A stretch of DNA of 64,000 nt from Brevibacterium epidermidis NBRC 14811 (GTDB lineage: Bacteria; Actinomycetota; Actinomycetes; Actinomycetales; Brevibacteriaceae). The stretch lies in the NCBI RefSeq assembly GCF_001570805.1, contig NZ_BCSJ01000018.1:1-64000 (forward strand). Reading direction: 5' to 3'. The translations under genes were made by a program, and so were the position numbers. A model generated the notes under the pieces. It was not told the DNA's origin and did not search any database. It was given only the letters and a program-made list of their open reading frames with translations. Shown here in pieces: positions 17,251-26,151 of the stretch. Every line of letters begins with the position of its first letter. Positions within the stretch are counted from its first letter, which is position 1.

Positions 17251-18126
17251 TCATGCGAAGAGTTCGGTGACCACCTCGGCGACGGCTCGGACGGGATCGC
17301 TGGGGTCCGGGGAGGTCAACACGATGATCTCGCGTCCGCCCGCCTCGGCAACGGGATGGAGGTCGACATCGGGCCCGCCCAACGACATCATGATCGGCGT
17401 CGCCAAGGTCAGGCCGAGCCCCGTTCCGGCGAGTGCCAACGCGACCGCGGTGTCCGTGACGATGTGGGTCTCCTTCGCATTGATTCCCAGCGCCGAGGTG
17501 GCCAACCGCATCGCGCGGCCGAAGAGTTCCTCGGCCGGTGGGAGGATCCAGTCGGCCTCGGCCAGTTCGGCATCGCTGGGTCGGGACGTCCCCGCGGGGA
17601 CGACGATGCCGAAGTCCTCGTCCGCCACGGCCTCCCAGCGCAGCCCGCGCATGGGTGGCAGCGGCGCGGCCGGATAGTTGATACCTATCCCCAAATCGAT
17701 GACGCCGTCGATGACGGCCGCCGACATGGTCTCGACGTTGATCTCCCGCGCCCGGACCTCGATATGCGGATAGCGCTGAGCCAATTCCCGCACTACCTTT
17801 GGCAACGCCGTCGTCGAGGCGGAGCCGAAGACGCCGAGGGTGACGATCGCTTCACTGCGGAAGTCCCGCCCAAGCATCGCCATCTCCGCCTGCTGCTGAG
17901 CGGCGAGGATACTCCGGGCCCTGGGCAGCAGAGTTCGCCCGGCTTCGGCGAGGACGAGTCCGCGACCACGCCGCCTGAACAGATCGGAATCAACGACTTT
18001 CCGCAGCGCGGCCATGTGCTGTGACACGGCCCCGACGCTGTAGCCGAGATGGTCGGCCGCCCGTGTCATCGATCCGAGCTCGGCCACAGCGACGAATGTG
18101 CGCAGCTGTCCCAGCGTCCACGTCAT
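17251..18126 (-). CDS. LysR-family transcriptional regulator
   Basis: The 291-residue protein has an N-terminal winged helix-turn-helix (TLGQLRTFVAVAELGSMTRA, then GAVSQHMAALRK) and a C-terminal LysR substrate-binding domain from about residue 90. LysR proteins usually respond to a small metabolite and control a divergent gene. Here the divergent neighbour is the FAD oxidase gene at 18305, so the oxidase/dehydrogenase pair is the likely target. The ATG at 18126 has AGGGGG upstream; a GTG three codons earlier would lie on top of it. Confidence 0.9.
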   Translation of the reverse strand: MTWTLGQLRTFVAVAELGSMTRAADHLGYSVGAVSQHMAALRKVVDSDLFRRRGRGLVLAEAGRTLLPRARSILAAQQQAEMAMLGRDFRSEAIVTLGVFGSASTTALPKVVRELAQRYPHIEVRAREINVETMSAAVIDGVIDLGIGINYPAAPLPPMRGLRWEAVADEDFGIVVPAGTSRPSDAELAEADWILPPAEELFGRAMRLATSALGINAKETHIVTDTAVALALAGTGLGLTLATPIMMSLGGPDVDLHPVAEAGGREIIVLTSPDPSDPVRAVAEVVTELFA

Positions 18127-18226
18127 GGCAGCCACCCCCTGTCTTTAGGTTTCCTGAAAGCAGTGTTCACAAACTCTCCCTTGCCCTTAAGTGTGATGGC
18201 AACCACAATGAAGTCAAGACACAGAC

Positions 18227-18244
18227 GCCGACATCGTCGTCGGC
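18227..18244 (+). promoter_or_regulatory. First hairpin in the oxidase leader
   Basis: GCCGAC (18227-18232) and GTCGGC (18239-18244) form a 6-base stem over ATCGTC. It sits 7 bases before a much stronger hairpin in the same leader. Alone it is unremarkable. Confidence 0.4.
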
Positions 18245-18251
18245 ATTCTCC

Positions 18252-18287
18252 GCTGTCGGGGCGACCAATGGGGGTCGCCCCGACAGC
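18252..18287 (+). promoter_or_regulatory. 15-bp perfect hairpin in the oxidase leader
   Basis: GCTGTCGGGGCGACC (18252-18266) is perfectly complementary to 18273-18287, with an AATGGG loop. No U tract follows. The GAGGTG ribosome binding site of the FAD oxidase gene begins 8 bases later. A stem this stable so close to a start site suggests transcriptional or translational attenuation, or a protein site in DNA. Confidence 0.6.
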
Positions 18288-18304
18288 AGACAGCGAGGTG
18301 AACC

Positions 18305-19525
18305 GTGGAATCTCCAACCGCATCGACCACCGCACCCGACACCGACGGGTCCGCTAGCACGACCGGGCCTCTGCCCACCGAAGCCTCCGTCGTCATCATC
18401 GGCGCCGGCGTCATGGGAGCTGCCATCGCCTTTCACCTGGCCGAACGCGGAGTCGAGGACATCGTCATCGTCGAACGCGACACTCCCGGAGCCGGATCGA
18501 CGTCGAAGGCCGCCGGAGGGGTGCGTTGCCAGTTCTCCGACGAGGTCAACATCGCCTTGGCCGCCCGCGGGCTCGAGGTGCTGCGGAACTTCGAGGCCGA
18601 TTTCGGCAACGACATCGATCTCGTCAGCAACGGCTACCTGTTCCTCCTCGACTCAGACGAGTGCGCCAGGACCTTCGCCGAGAACGTGGCACTCCAACAG
18701 AGGATGGGCTTGGATTCGCGGATGCTCACCCTCGCCGAGGTGGCCGAGCTGGCCCCGTTCGTCAACACCGAAGGGCTCGTGGCCGGGGCGTACAACCCCG
18801 GCGACGGTCACTGCACCCCCGAGGCCGTCGTCGCAGGCTTCGTCACCGCCGCCCGCGAGCGCGGAGTCACGGTGGTCAAGCACTGTGAGGTCACCGGTTT
18901 CGACACCGGCGGTGGGACGGGTCGCAGAGCCACCTCGGTGATCACGAATCAGGGCACGATCAACTGCGAACAGGTTGTCGTCGCTGCGGGAGCCTGGTCC
19001 GGACCCATCGGGGACATGGCCGGGGTCGACCTTCCGGTGAAGCCCCTGCGGCGGGAGATCATGGTCTCCGATCCCGTCGATTTCGACACCTCGCGGATGC
19101 CCTTCACGATCGACTTCACCACCAGCTACTACGTGCACCCGGAAGGGGCCGGACTGCTGTTCGGCTGCCCCGATGAGGTCGATGACTGGTCCTTCAACGA
19201 CAAACGCGACCCGAACTGGCTGGCCACCCTGGCCGAGCACATCGAAGCCCGCACCCCGGAACTCGGCGACGTCGAAGCGAAGCACGGGTGGGCGGGACTC
19301 TATGAGATGACGCCCGACCACAATGCGCTCATCGGTGAGGCTGAAGAACTCCCGGGATTCTTCTACGCCTGCGGGTTCTCCGGCCACGGCTTCCTCATGG
19401 GTCCAGCCGTCGGGGAGGTCGTCGCGGACATCATGACCGGACGCACTCCCTTCGTCGATGTGTCGCCCTTGGACAAACGGCGCTTCACCACCACCGGACT
19501 CCGCAAGGAGCTCAACGTGATCTGA
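18305..19525 (+). CDS. FAD-dependent amine oxidase (DAO family)
   Basis: The 406-residue enzyme belongs to the D-amino-acid oxidase/sarcosine oxidase fold. The dinucleotide-binding motif VVIIGAGVMGAAIAFHLAERG lies near residue 30, followed by ERDTPGAGSTSKAAGGVRCQF. The C-terminal FAD contact is GFFYACGFSGHGFLMGPA. It likely oxidises a secondary amine or amino acid to the imine with release of H2O2 or transfer to a quinone. With the ALDH7-type gene downstream and LysR upstream, L-pipecolate is a reasonable substrate, by inference. GTG start after GAGGTG. Confidence 0.85.
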   Translation: MESPTASTTAPDTDGSASTTGPLPTEASVVIIGAGVMGAAIAFHLAERGVEDIVIVERDTPGAGSTSKAAGGVRCQFSDEVNIALAARGLEVLRNFEADFGNDIDLVSNGYLFLLDSDECARTFAENVALQQRMGLDSRMLTLAEVAELAPFVNTEGLVAGAYNPGDGHCTPEAVVAGFVTAARERGVTVVKHCEVTGFDTGGGTGRRATSVITNQGTINCEQVVVAAGAWSGPIGDMAGVDLPVKPLRREIMVSDPVDFDTSRMPFTIDFTTSYYVHPEGAGLLFGCPDEVDDWSFNDKRDPNWLATLAEHIEARTPELGDVEAKHGWAGLYEMTPDHNALIGEAEELPGFFYACGFSGHGFLMGPAVGEVVADIMTGRTPFVDVSPLDKRRFTTTGLRKELNVI

Positions 19526-19628
19526 GTCCTCGCACACCCTCTCCTCCCACCCGACCTCCCCAACAACCATTAGTCACCACCGACCGGCCACGCCGCCGAT
19601 CGACACAGCAGATGACGAAAGGACAGAA

Positions 19629-21164
19629 ATGACCGCACTGCCCACCGATCAGACCATCACCGACCTCCTCACCTCAGGACTGAGCGCCTGCGGAGTGGAC
19701 ACCTCCGTACTCGAGGGGTCGGCCGCCTCGGCGAGCCTGTCTGCCCGCTCCCCCATCACTGGACAGAACCTCGGCACGATCGCCGCGGACACAGCGCAGA
19801 CGGCGAGCGACAAGATCGCCGCAGCCCAGACCGCGTTCGAGACCTGGAGGGACGTGCCCGCGCCCGTCCGCGGCCAGCTGGCGCAGCGGTGGGGACAGCT
19901 GCTCGGCGAGCACAAGGAGGACCTGGCGAAGATCATCACCGTCGAAGCCGGCAAGACACCGTCGGAGGCGGCCGGTGAGGTGCAGGAGATGATCGATGTC
20001 TGCGAATTCGCACTCGGTCAGTCCCGGCAACTGTGGGGCAAGACCATGCCCAGCGAACGACCCGGTCACAGGCTCATGGAGACGTGGCACCCCCTCGGCG
20101 TCGTCGGGGTCATCTCCGCGTTCAACTTCCCCGTGGCCGTATATTCCTGGAACACCGCGCTGGCCCTGGTGGCCGGTGATGCGGTCGTGTGGAAGCCGTC
20201 GGAGAACGCCGTGCTCGCAGCCCTGGGGGCACAGTCCTTGCTGGCCCGGGCCGCCGCCGAGGTGGGGGCTCCGGAGAACCTCGCACCTGTCCTCATCGGT
20301 GGCCGGGACATCGGCGATGTCATGGTCCGCGATGAACGCGTGGCCTTGGTCTCGGCGACGGGATCGGTCCGGATGGGACGCGAGGTCGGACCGGTCGTAG
20401 CCGAGCGCTTCGGTAAGATCCTGCTCGAACTCGGCGGCAACAATGCCGCCATCGTCGCCCCGAGTGCCGACATCGATCTGGCACTGCGTGGAGTGGTCTT
20501 CGCAGCAGCCGGCACCGCCGGTCAGAGGTGCACGACTCTGCGGCGGCTCATCGTGCACGAATCCATCGCCGATGAGTTCGTCGACAAGGTCGTCGCCGCA
20601 TATAAGACACTGAGCATCGGCTCGCCCACCGAGGACGGAGTGCTCGTGGGACCGCTCATCAATTCGGCGTCGTACGACGGAATGCAGGCGGCTCTCAAGC
20701 AGGCAGAGGCAGAGGGCGGCGAGGTCCTGTGCGGAGGCGGCAGGGTGCTCGCCGATGAGCGCCCGGACGCCCACTACGTCGAGCCTGCCGTGGTGCGGAT
20801 GCCCAGCCAGACTGCGGTGGTCAAGGACGAGACGTTCGCGCCGATCCTCTACGTCATCACGTATTCGGATCTCGATGAGGCACTGAAGATCCATAACGAT
20901 GTTCCGCAGGGACTGTCCTCGGCGATCTTCACCGCCGAACTCGCCGAGTCCGAGAAGTTCCTGTCCCGCTCCGACTGCGGAATCGCCAACGTCAACATCG
21001 GCACCTCGGGTGCTGAGATCGGCGGTGCCTTCGGTGGTGAGAAGGAGACCGGCGGCGGACGGGAGTCCGGTTCGGATTCGTGGAAGGCCTATATGCGCCC
21101 GGCCACGAACACGATCAACTACTCCGGCGAACTGCCGCTGGCGCAGGGAGTGGAGTTCCTCTGA
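19629..21164 (+). CDS. Aldehyde dehydrogenase, ALDH7 / piperideine-6-carboxylate type
   Basis: The 511-residue NAD-dependent dehydrogenase has the ALDH7-like landmarks VGVISAFNFPVAVYSWN, LLELGGNNAAIV and the catalytic Cys in AAGTAGQRCTTLRR near residue 300. The ESGSDSWKAYMRP ending is typical of L-2-aminoadipate semialdehyde/piperideine-6-carboxylate dehydrogenase (AmaB, antiquitin). It would make 2-aminoadipate, completing pipecolate or lysine-derived imine breakdown begun by the oxidase. It starts 103 bases after the oxidase gene and ends at a strong terminator. Confidence 0.87.
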   Translation: MTALPTDQTITDLLTSGLSACGVDTSVLEGSAASASLSARSPITGQNLGTIAADTAQTASDKIAAAQTAFETWRDVPAPVRGQLAQRWGQLLGEHKEDLAKIITVEAGKTPSEAAGEVQEMIDVCEFALGQSRQLWGKTMPSERPGHRLMETWHPLGVVGVISAFNFPVAVYSWNTALALVAGDAVVWKPSENAVLAALGAQSLLARAAAEVGAPENLAPVLIGGRDIGDVMVRDERVALVSATGSVRMGREVGPVVAERFGKILLELGGNNAAIVAPSADIDLALRGVVFAAAGTAGQRCTTLRRLIVHESIADEFVDKVVAAYKTLSIGSPTEDGVLVGPLINSASYDGMQAALKQAEAEGGEVLCGGGRVLADERPDAHYVEPAVVRMPSQTAVVKDETFAPILYVITYSDLDEALKIHNDVPQGLSSAIFTAELAESEKFLSRSDCGIANVNIGTSGAEIGGAFGGEKETGGGRESGSDSWKAYMRPATNTINYSGELPLAQGVEFL

Positions 21165-21176
21165 CCAGGTAGGGGT

Positions 21177-21219
21177 ACAGCAAGCGGGCGTCGGTCAGTG
21201 GCCGACGCCCGCTTGCTGT
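21177..21219. terminator. Strong terminator after the ALDH gene
   Basis: An 18-base perfect stem (21177-21194 against 21202-21219) closes over TCAGTGG. It separates two convergent genes, the ALDH gene and the acyl-CoA synthetase gene, and can act on both strands. The run of T is poor, as is common in high-GC actinobacteria. Confidence 0.85.
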
Positions 21220-21229
21220 GGTCACACGA

Positions 21230-22747
21230 TCATTCGCTGAGCTTGCGGCGCATCAGCTTGCCTGACGAGGTCGTCGGCAGAGATTCCCGGAACCGCACCT
21301 CTCTGGGTCGCTTATACGCGGCGAGTTGGTCCTTGCAGAATTCGAGGATGTCCTCGGCGGTGGGAGCAGTTCCCTCGCGGACGACCACATGGGCGACTGC
21401 GATCTCGCCCTTGACGTCATCGGGTTCGCGTCCGACGGCGACCATGGCCACGTCGGGATGCTGGGCGACGACGCGTTCGATCTCAGCCGGATAGACGTTG
21501 TATCCGCCGGTGAAGATCACGTCCTTGAGTCGGTCGACGATGAAGATGTGCCCGGTCTCGTCAAGGTAGCCGACATCGCCGGTGTGCAGCCAGCCATCGG
21601 CGTCGATGGTCTCGGCCGTGGCTTCGGGCCGACCGTAGTAGCCGAGCATGACCAGCGGTCCTCTGACGACGACTTCGCCCGGCTCGCCCTGCGGCACCGC
21701 ACCTGTTCCTCCGTCGATCGGGGCGATGGCGATATCGAGCGTCGGCAGCGATACGCCGATCGAGCCGGGAGTCGAAGGGGCCAATGCCGAATGTGTCGTG
21801 CCCAGCCCGGACAGTTCAGTCATGCCCCACAGATCGAGCAGCGGAGCCCCGGTGAGCTTCTCCCATTTCTCGATGATGATCGGTGAGAAAGTCTGTCCGC
21901 CGACGGTGGAGAGTCGGACCGTGCCGAAATCCGTCGTTTCGGCCGCCGAGGAGGCGATCATCATCGAATACATCGCCGGGACGCCCTCGATGACCGTCAC
22001 GCTCTTATCTGCAACGGTCTGCAGCGCATCCTTCGGGTCGAATCGTTCTTTGAGGACGGCCGTGCCGCCGGCCAACAGAGTTCCGTTGACGGCGACGTTG
22101 CCGTACACGTGCGCCAGGGGAAGCGCTGAGAAGGAGACCTCGGAGTCGAGTTTGCCATGCATCGTGGCCGTGTAGGAGCAGTTGAGGAGCACGCTCTGCA
22201 GGCTCTGCATCGCGCCCTTCGGATGCCCTGTGGTGCCTGAGGTGTAGCCGATGCTGCCGAGATCCGTCGGCTGGCGATCCGGCAGTTCGACATCCTCGGT
22301 GGAGGCGCCTTCGATCATCTTGTCCCACTGATCGTCGAAGGTGATGGCGAAGTCGAGCTGTTCGAGGCCTTCGATGGCAGCGCCGACCCGTTCCTTCTCC
22401 GCACCACCGAGGAACAGTCCGATCGCTTCGCAGTCATTGAGCACGTACTTGAGTTCGTGACCGCTGAGCATGACATTGACCGGGTTGACCACTCCCCCGG
22501 CTTTGAGGATGCCGTGGTAGGTCACCAGCCAACGCCAACTGTTCTGGCCGAACAGGGAGACGACCGCCCCGTCCTTGACGCCGCGGGAACGCAGCACCAC
22601 AGCCACAGCGTTCGAACTTTCGTTGAGTTCCCGATAGGTCATCGTCGTCTCATCAGTGATGAGTGCGGTCTTGTCCGGATTCCGCTGTGCGGCCCAGGGA
22701 AGCAGTTCGGCGAGACTCACCTTCGGGCGAGGCAGGCGGGCCGTCAT
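21230..22747 (-). CDS. Acyl-CoA synthetase (AMP-dependent ligase)
   Basis: The 505-residue ANL-superfamily enzyme activates a carboxylic acid to its acyl-CoA via an acyl-adenylate. Motifs include the P-loop IGYTSGTTGHPKGAM near residue 165, LDLWGMTELSG near 295, DGWLHTGDVGYLDETG near 390, and the C-terminal lysine motif TTSSGKLMRRKL. The length fits medium- or long-chain fatty acyl ligases. Substrate choice cannot be read. A GAAC-N4-GTTC palindrome lies upstream. Confidence 0.92.
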   Translation of the reverse strand: MTARLPRPKVSLAELLPWAAQRNPDKTALITDETTMTYRELNESSNAVAVVLRSRGVKDGAVVSLFGQNSWRWLVTYHGILKAGGVVNPVNVMLSGHELKYVLNDCEAIGLFLGGAEKERVGAAIEGLEQLDFAITFDDQWDKMIEGASTEDVELPDRQPTDLGSIGYTSGTTGHPKGAMQSLQSVLLNCSYTATMHGKLDSEVSFSALPLAHVYGNVAVNGTLLAGGTAVLKERFDPKDALQTVADKSVTVIEGVPAMYSMMIASSAAETTDFGTVRLSTVGGQTFSPIIIEKWEKLTGAPLLDLWGMTELSGLGTTHSALAPSTPGSIGVSLPTLDIAIAPIDGGTGAVPQGEPGEVVVRGPLVMLGYYGRPEATAETIDADGWLHTGDVGYLDETGHIFIVDRLKDVIFTGGYNVYPAEIERVVAQHPDVAMVAVGREPDDVKGEIAVAHVVVREGTAPTAEDILEFCKDQLAAYKRPREVRFRESLPTTSSGKLMRRKLSE

Positions 22748-22838
22748 CGCTGATCACCCGCGGTGCGTTCGATCGCCAAGAGTGGTGAGTGGACGGGGGT
22801 GCTGATGACAGCAGACATGTGGCCTCCTTGCCATAGCC

Positions 22839-22863
22839 GGAACTTACGTTCCAGCAGAACGTA
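22839..22863. promoter_or_regulatory. Palindromes upstream of the acyl-CoA synthetase gene
   Basis: GGAACTTACGTTCC (22839-22852) has GGAAC/GTTCC arms. TACGTTC (22845-22851) also pairs with GAACGTA (22857-22863). GAAC-N4-GTTC is the core of the Gram-positive LexA (SOS) box, but the arrangement also suits a TetR-type fatty-acid regulator. It lies about 95 bases upstream of the start codon. Confidence 0.4.
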
Positions 22864-22982
22864 GCAGCAACATGCTATCTCCGTTCACAGCGCCCGAGTG
22901 CCGCCGGATCACGCCTTGGAGTTGCCGGTCGGCGGGCCGATCTGCTGGTTCGTCGCGCGACCACAGGAATCGGACACCAGCC

Positions 22983-23252
22983 TCAGCTGAGGGAGCTGGA
23001 GTGCACGTCGCCCTCAGTTGCATGGTCTGGCGCGTCCGAACGCTCCTTCACTGCCGCGTCAGCACGCCCTCCCTCTGCCGATTCCCGTCGCTTGTAGTCG
23101 CGGAGAGTGAAAGCGAGACAGAGCAATGCGCAGGCGGGAAATACGATGAGCGAAAGAATCCAGGGTCCGCCTGTCCGGAGGTCCTCTTCTCCTGCCAGCA
23201 CCCAGACCGCGAGGCTCATGCCCGCGCTGAACGCCATGATGATGTACCTCAT
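22983..23252 (-). CDS. Small membrane protein, unknown function
   Basis: The 89-residue product has two hydrophobic segments, about residues 1-20 (YIIMAFSAGMSLAVWVLAG) and 29-50 (PWILSLIVFPACALLCLAFTL), followed by a charged cytoplasmic tail rich in Arg, Glu and Ser. No family is recognised. The ATG at 23252 follows GGGG; an upstream in-frame start is less likely. It stands alone between the synthetase gene and divergent map. Confidence 0.6.
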   Translation of the reverse strand: MRYIIMAFSAGMSLAVWVLAGEEDLRTGGPWILSLIVFPACALLCLAFTLRDYKRRESAEGGRADAAVKERSDAPDHATEGDVHSSSLS

Positions 23253-23458
23253 GCCCCGCACCCTACGTATCGGGGAACAACAGCACAAGTCTTCTTGCAG
23301 GAAATTCGAGCAACTGCGAGAATTCTCTGCCTCTCACTGACCTGTCTCCTTGCCCACAGATCCGGGTGCGACCGCGACTTCGGGACCGCCGAGTACTAAA
23401 ATCGTGTCTGGACCTGTGAACGCCGTTGAACCCTGCACCTTGCTGAAGGAGACCACCT

Positions 23459-24226
23459 GTGATTGAGCTGAAGACGCCCGCCGAGATCGACAAGATGGCG
23501 GTGACCGGCCGTTTCATCGCGAAGACCTTGGCCGAGCTGACCTCGATCGCAGAACCGGGCATGGACATCATGCACCTGGAGAAGACCGCACGGAAGCTCA
23601 TCGACGATGCCGGCGCGAAGTCCTGCTACTGGGATTACGCCCCGTCCTTCGGCTCCGGCCCCTTCCGCAATGTCATCTGCCTGTCCGTCAATGACGGCGT
23701 CCTGCACGGCAAACCGCACAGCTATGTGCTGAAGGACGGCGATCTGCTCACCCTCGACTTCGCCGTATCCATCGACGGCTGGGTCGCCGACGCCGCACGC
23801 TCCACCGTCGTCGGCAACGGCAGCGAAGAGGACCAGCGCCTCATCGACACCACGTGGGCCGGCCTCGAAGCCGGAATCGGTGCCGCCCAAGCCGGGAACC
23901 GCCTCGGCGATATCTCCAAGGCCATCGGTGACGTCGCCGATTCCCACCGCATCCCCGTCAACCTCGACTTCGGCGGGCACGGCCTCGGCCACACGATGCA
24001 CGAGGATCCGCACGTGCCCAACCGCGGCAAGGGCGGTCGCGGGCTCGTCCTCAAGCCCGGACTGACCCTGGCGATCGAACCGTGGTGGTCGTTCACGTCG
24101 AAGAAGCTCACCGTCGACAAGGACGGCTGGACCCTGCGTCTGGCCGACGGTTCGAATGGTGCGCATTCGGAGAACACGATCGCCATCACCGAGGATGGTC
24201 CCCGAATCCTCACCGCGCTCGACTGA
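23459..24226 (+). CDS. map: Methionine aminopeptidase, type I
   Basis: MetAP removes the initiator methionine from nascent proteins using a dinuclear metal centre. The 255-residue protein opens MIELKTPAEIDKMAVTGRF. It shows the metal ligands in LLTLDFAVSIDGWVADAARS near residue 100, FGGHGLGHTMHEDPHV near 173, TLAIEPWW near 204 and HSENTIAIT near 238. The GTG start follows AAGGAG. A terminator-like hairpin follows. It is the short single-domain form without an N-terminal zinc finger. Confidence 0.95.
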   Translation: MIELKTPAEIDKMAVTGRFIAKTLAELTSIAEPGMDIMHLEKTARKLIDDAGAKSCYWDYAPSFGSGPFRNVICLSVNDGVLHGKPHSYVLKDGDLLTLDFAVSIDGWVADAARSTVVGNGSEEDQRLIDTTWAGLEAGIGAAQAGNRLGDISKAIGDVADSHRIPVNLDFGGHGLGHTMHEDPHVPNRGKGGRGLVLKPGLTLAIEPWWSFTSKKLTVDKDGWTLRLADGSNGAHSENTIAITEDGPRILTALD

Positions 24227-24249
24227 CCGAACTGCCGCACTCTGGACGC

Positions 24250-24286
24250 AAGGGGCGCCCGACGAACTCATCGTCGGGCGCCCCTT
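24250..24286. terminator. Terminator after map
   Basis: A perfect 16-base stem (24250-24265 against 24271-24286) encloses ACTCA, followed by CGCCTTTG. It separates map from radA on the plus strand. Confidence 0.88.
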
Positions 24287-24343
24287 CGCCTTTGTCAAAG
24301 CTATCCGGACTCCCATGTCAGTGGCCCGTGCCAGAATTGCGGT

Positions 24344-25711
24344 ATGTCTTTCACGTGCTCGGAATGCGGCTATGCGACGGTCAAATGGTTGGGACGCTGT
24401 CCCGAATGCCAGGCCTGGGGCACTCTTGAGGAAAAGGGTGCGAACTCGTCGAAAGTGAAGACGAAGGTCAAGAAGTCCAATGCGGCGAAGCCGATCAGCG
24501 AGATCGACTCGACGCTCGCGCAGGCGAGGTCGACGTTCGTCCCCGAGTTCGATCGGGTTCTCGGCGGTGGCATCGTCCCCGGAGCCGTCGTCCTGCTCTC
24601 GGGAGAACCCGGAGTCGGCAAGTCGACGCTGCTTCTCGACGTCGCCGCGAAGATCGCGATGTTCGGGGTCAAGGTCCTCTACGTCACCGGTGAGGAATCT
24701 GCCGGGCAGGTTCGCCTGCGTGCAGAACGGATCAACGCTCTGGCCGACTCGCTTCTCCTCGCCGCCGAGACCGATCTGGGATCGGTGCTGGGAATGATCG
24801 AATCCGAACAGCCGGAGCTGCTCGTCGTCGACTCGATCCAGACGCTGGCCTCCTCCGAGGTCGAAGGCATCCCCGGCGGAGTCACCCAGGTCCGCGAAGT
24901 CGCCTCCGCCCTCATCCGAGAGGCCAAGGCCCGGTCTCTGCCGACAGTGCTCGTCGGCCACATCACGAAGGACGGCACCATCGCCGGCCCGCGCCTCCTC
25001 GAACACCTCGTCGATGTCGTGTGCACCTTCGAAGGTGAGAGGCATTCGCGTCTGCGCATGCTGCGAGCGGTGAAGAACCGCTTCGGCCCCACCGACGATG
25101 TCGGCTGCTTCGATATGGAGGAGAACGGGATCAAGAGCCTGGAGGATCCGTCGGGGCTGTTCCTCTCCCGCAGCGGCGCGAACCCGCCGGGAACGTGCCT
25201 GACGGTGACGCAGGAGGGCAAGCGTCCGCTGCTCGTCGAAGTCCAATCGCTCATCACCGAATCCGCCGGGGGTCAGTCCCGCCGGTCCGTCTCCGGAGTC
25301 GACTCCTCCCGTGTGGCGATGATGTTGGCCGTGCTCAGCCAGAACGTCGCACAGGCGAACCTCGCCAAGAGCGATGTCTTCACCGCCACGGTCGGTGGGG
25401 CGAAGCTGTCGGAACCGGCCAGCGACTTGGCGATCTGCATGTCCCTGGCCTCCGCAATGCTCGGCAAATCACTGGCTCGCCAACTCGTCGCGATCGGCGA
25501 GGTCAGTCTGTCCGGCGAGATCCGAAACGTCCCCAACCTGGGCCAACGCCTCAACGAAGCCAAACGCCTCGGCATCACTCACGCGGTCGTGGCTAAGGGA
25601 GCGATGACCAACGTGGCGGCACCGGAGAAGATGAAAGTCGAGGAGTGCGAGCACATCGCTGGGGCGGTCGAACTGATGCTGACGAAACAGGCAGTTCGGG
25701 GTGAGATTTGA
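24344..25711 (+). CDS. radA: DNA repair protein RadA
   Basis: RadA (Sms) is a hexameric RecA-like helicase that drives branch migration at recombination intermediates. The 455-residue protein has the N-terminal zinc finger with Cys 5, 8, 19 and 22. Walker A is GEPGVGKST near residue 87, and the RadA-specific KNRFGP motif lies near residue 246. A Lon-like C-terminal domain follows from about 270. It starts downstream of a terminator and ends just before a VOC-family gene. Confidence 0.96.
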   Translation: MSFTCSECGYATVKWLGRCPECQAWGTLEEKGANSSKVKTKVKKSNAAKPISEIDSTLAQARSTFVPEFDRVLGGGIVPGAVVLLSGEPGVGKSTLLLDVAAKIAMFGVKVLYVTGEESAGQVRLRAERINALADSLLLAAETDLGSVLGMIESEQPELLVVDSIQTLASSEVEGIPGGVTQVREVASALIREAKARSLPTVLVGHITKDGTIAGPRLLEHLVDVVCTFEGERHSRLRMLRAVKNRFGPTDDVGCFDMEENGIKSLEDPSGLFLSRSGANPPGTCLTVTQEGKRPLLVEVQSLITESAGGQSRRSVSGVDSSRVAMMLAVLSQNVAQANLAKSDVFTATVGGAKLSEPASDLAICMSLASAMLGKSLARQLVAIGEVSLSGEIRNVPNLGQRLNEAKRLGITHAVVAKGAMTNVAAPEKMKVEECEHIAGAVELMLTKQAVRGEI

Positions 25712-25754
25712 GAAAGTTCGGGACTTTCGCACGGTTTTGAAGCATCCTGGTGTC

Positions 25755-26147
25755 ATGACCACGACAGTTTTTCCAGCATTCCGGACCACCGATGCGGCAG
25801 CGACGATCGAACTGCTGATCACGCTCGGATTCACCGAAAGACTGATCGTGCGCAATGAGCAGGATCCTGCACTCGTCGATCATGCCGAATTCGCGCTCGG
25901 CGACACCGGCGGAATCATGTTCGGCTCGGTCCGCAACGACGGGTCGGCGCTCGACGCGGTGGGCGGTGGCTCGATCTATGTCGTCGTCGACACCGAACGC
26001 GAAGTCGACCGGCTCTACCAGGAGATTGTTGACCTGGGACATGCGATCGTCCGACCGGTTGCGACTCAGGAACACGGCGGCCGCGAATTCGACTTCCGCG
26101 ACCACGATGGAAACTCGTGGGGAGTCGGGTCCTACCGAGGCGCCTGA
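25755..26147 (+). CDS. VOC (glyoxalase/bleomycin resistance) family protein
   Basis: The 130-residue product has the beta-alpha-beta-beta-beta pattern of one VOC domain pair. FPAFRTTDAAATIELLITLGF, EFALGDTGGIMFGS, GGGSIYVVVDTEREVDRLYQEI and FDFRDHDGNSWGVGSY are recognisable blocks. It may bind a metal or small ligand; the target is unknown. The ATG at 25755 has only a weak ribosome binding site, and an upstream start overlapping radA is possible. It is convergent with the next gene. Confidence 0.75.
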   Translation: MTTTVFPAFRTTDAAATIELLITLGFTERLIVRNEQDPALVDHAEFALGDTGGIMFGSVRNDGSALDAVGGGSIYVVVDTEREVDRLYQEIVDLGHAIVRPVATQEHGGREFDFRDHDGNSWGVGSYRGA

Positions 26148-26151
26148 GGAC

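Noticed and set aside
23396..25246. 616-codon minus-strand frame across map and radA
   Set aside because: It spans two real plus-strand genes and the terminator between them, so it cannot be a natural gene.
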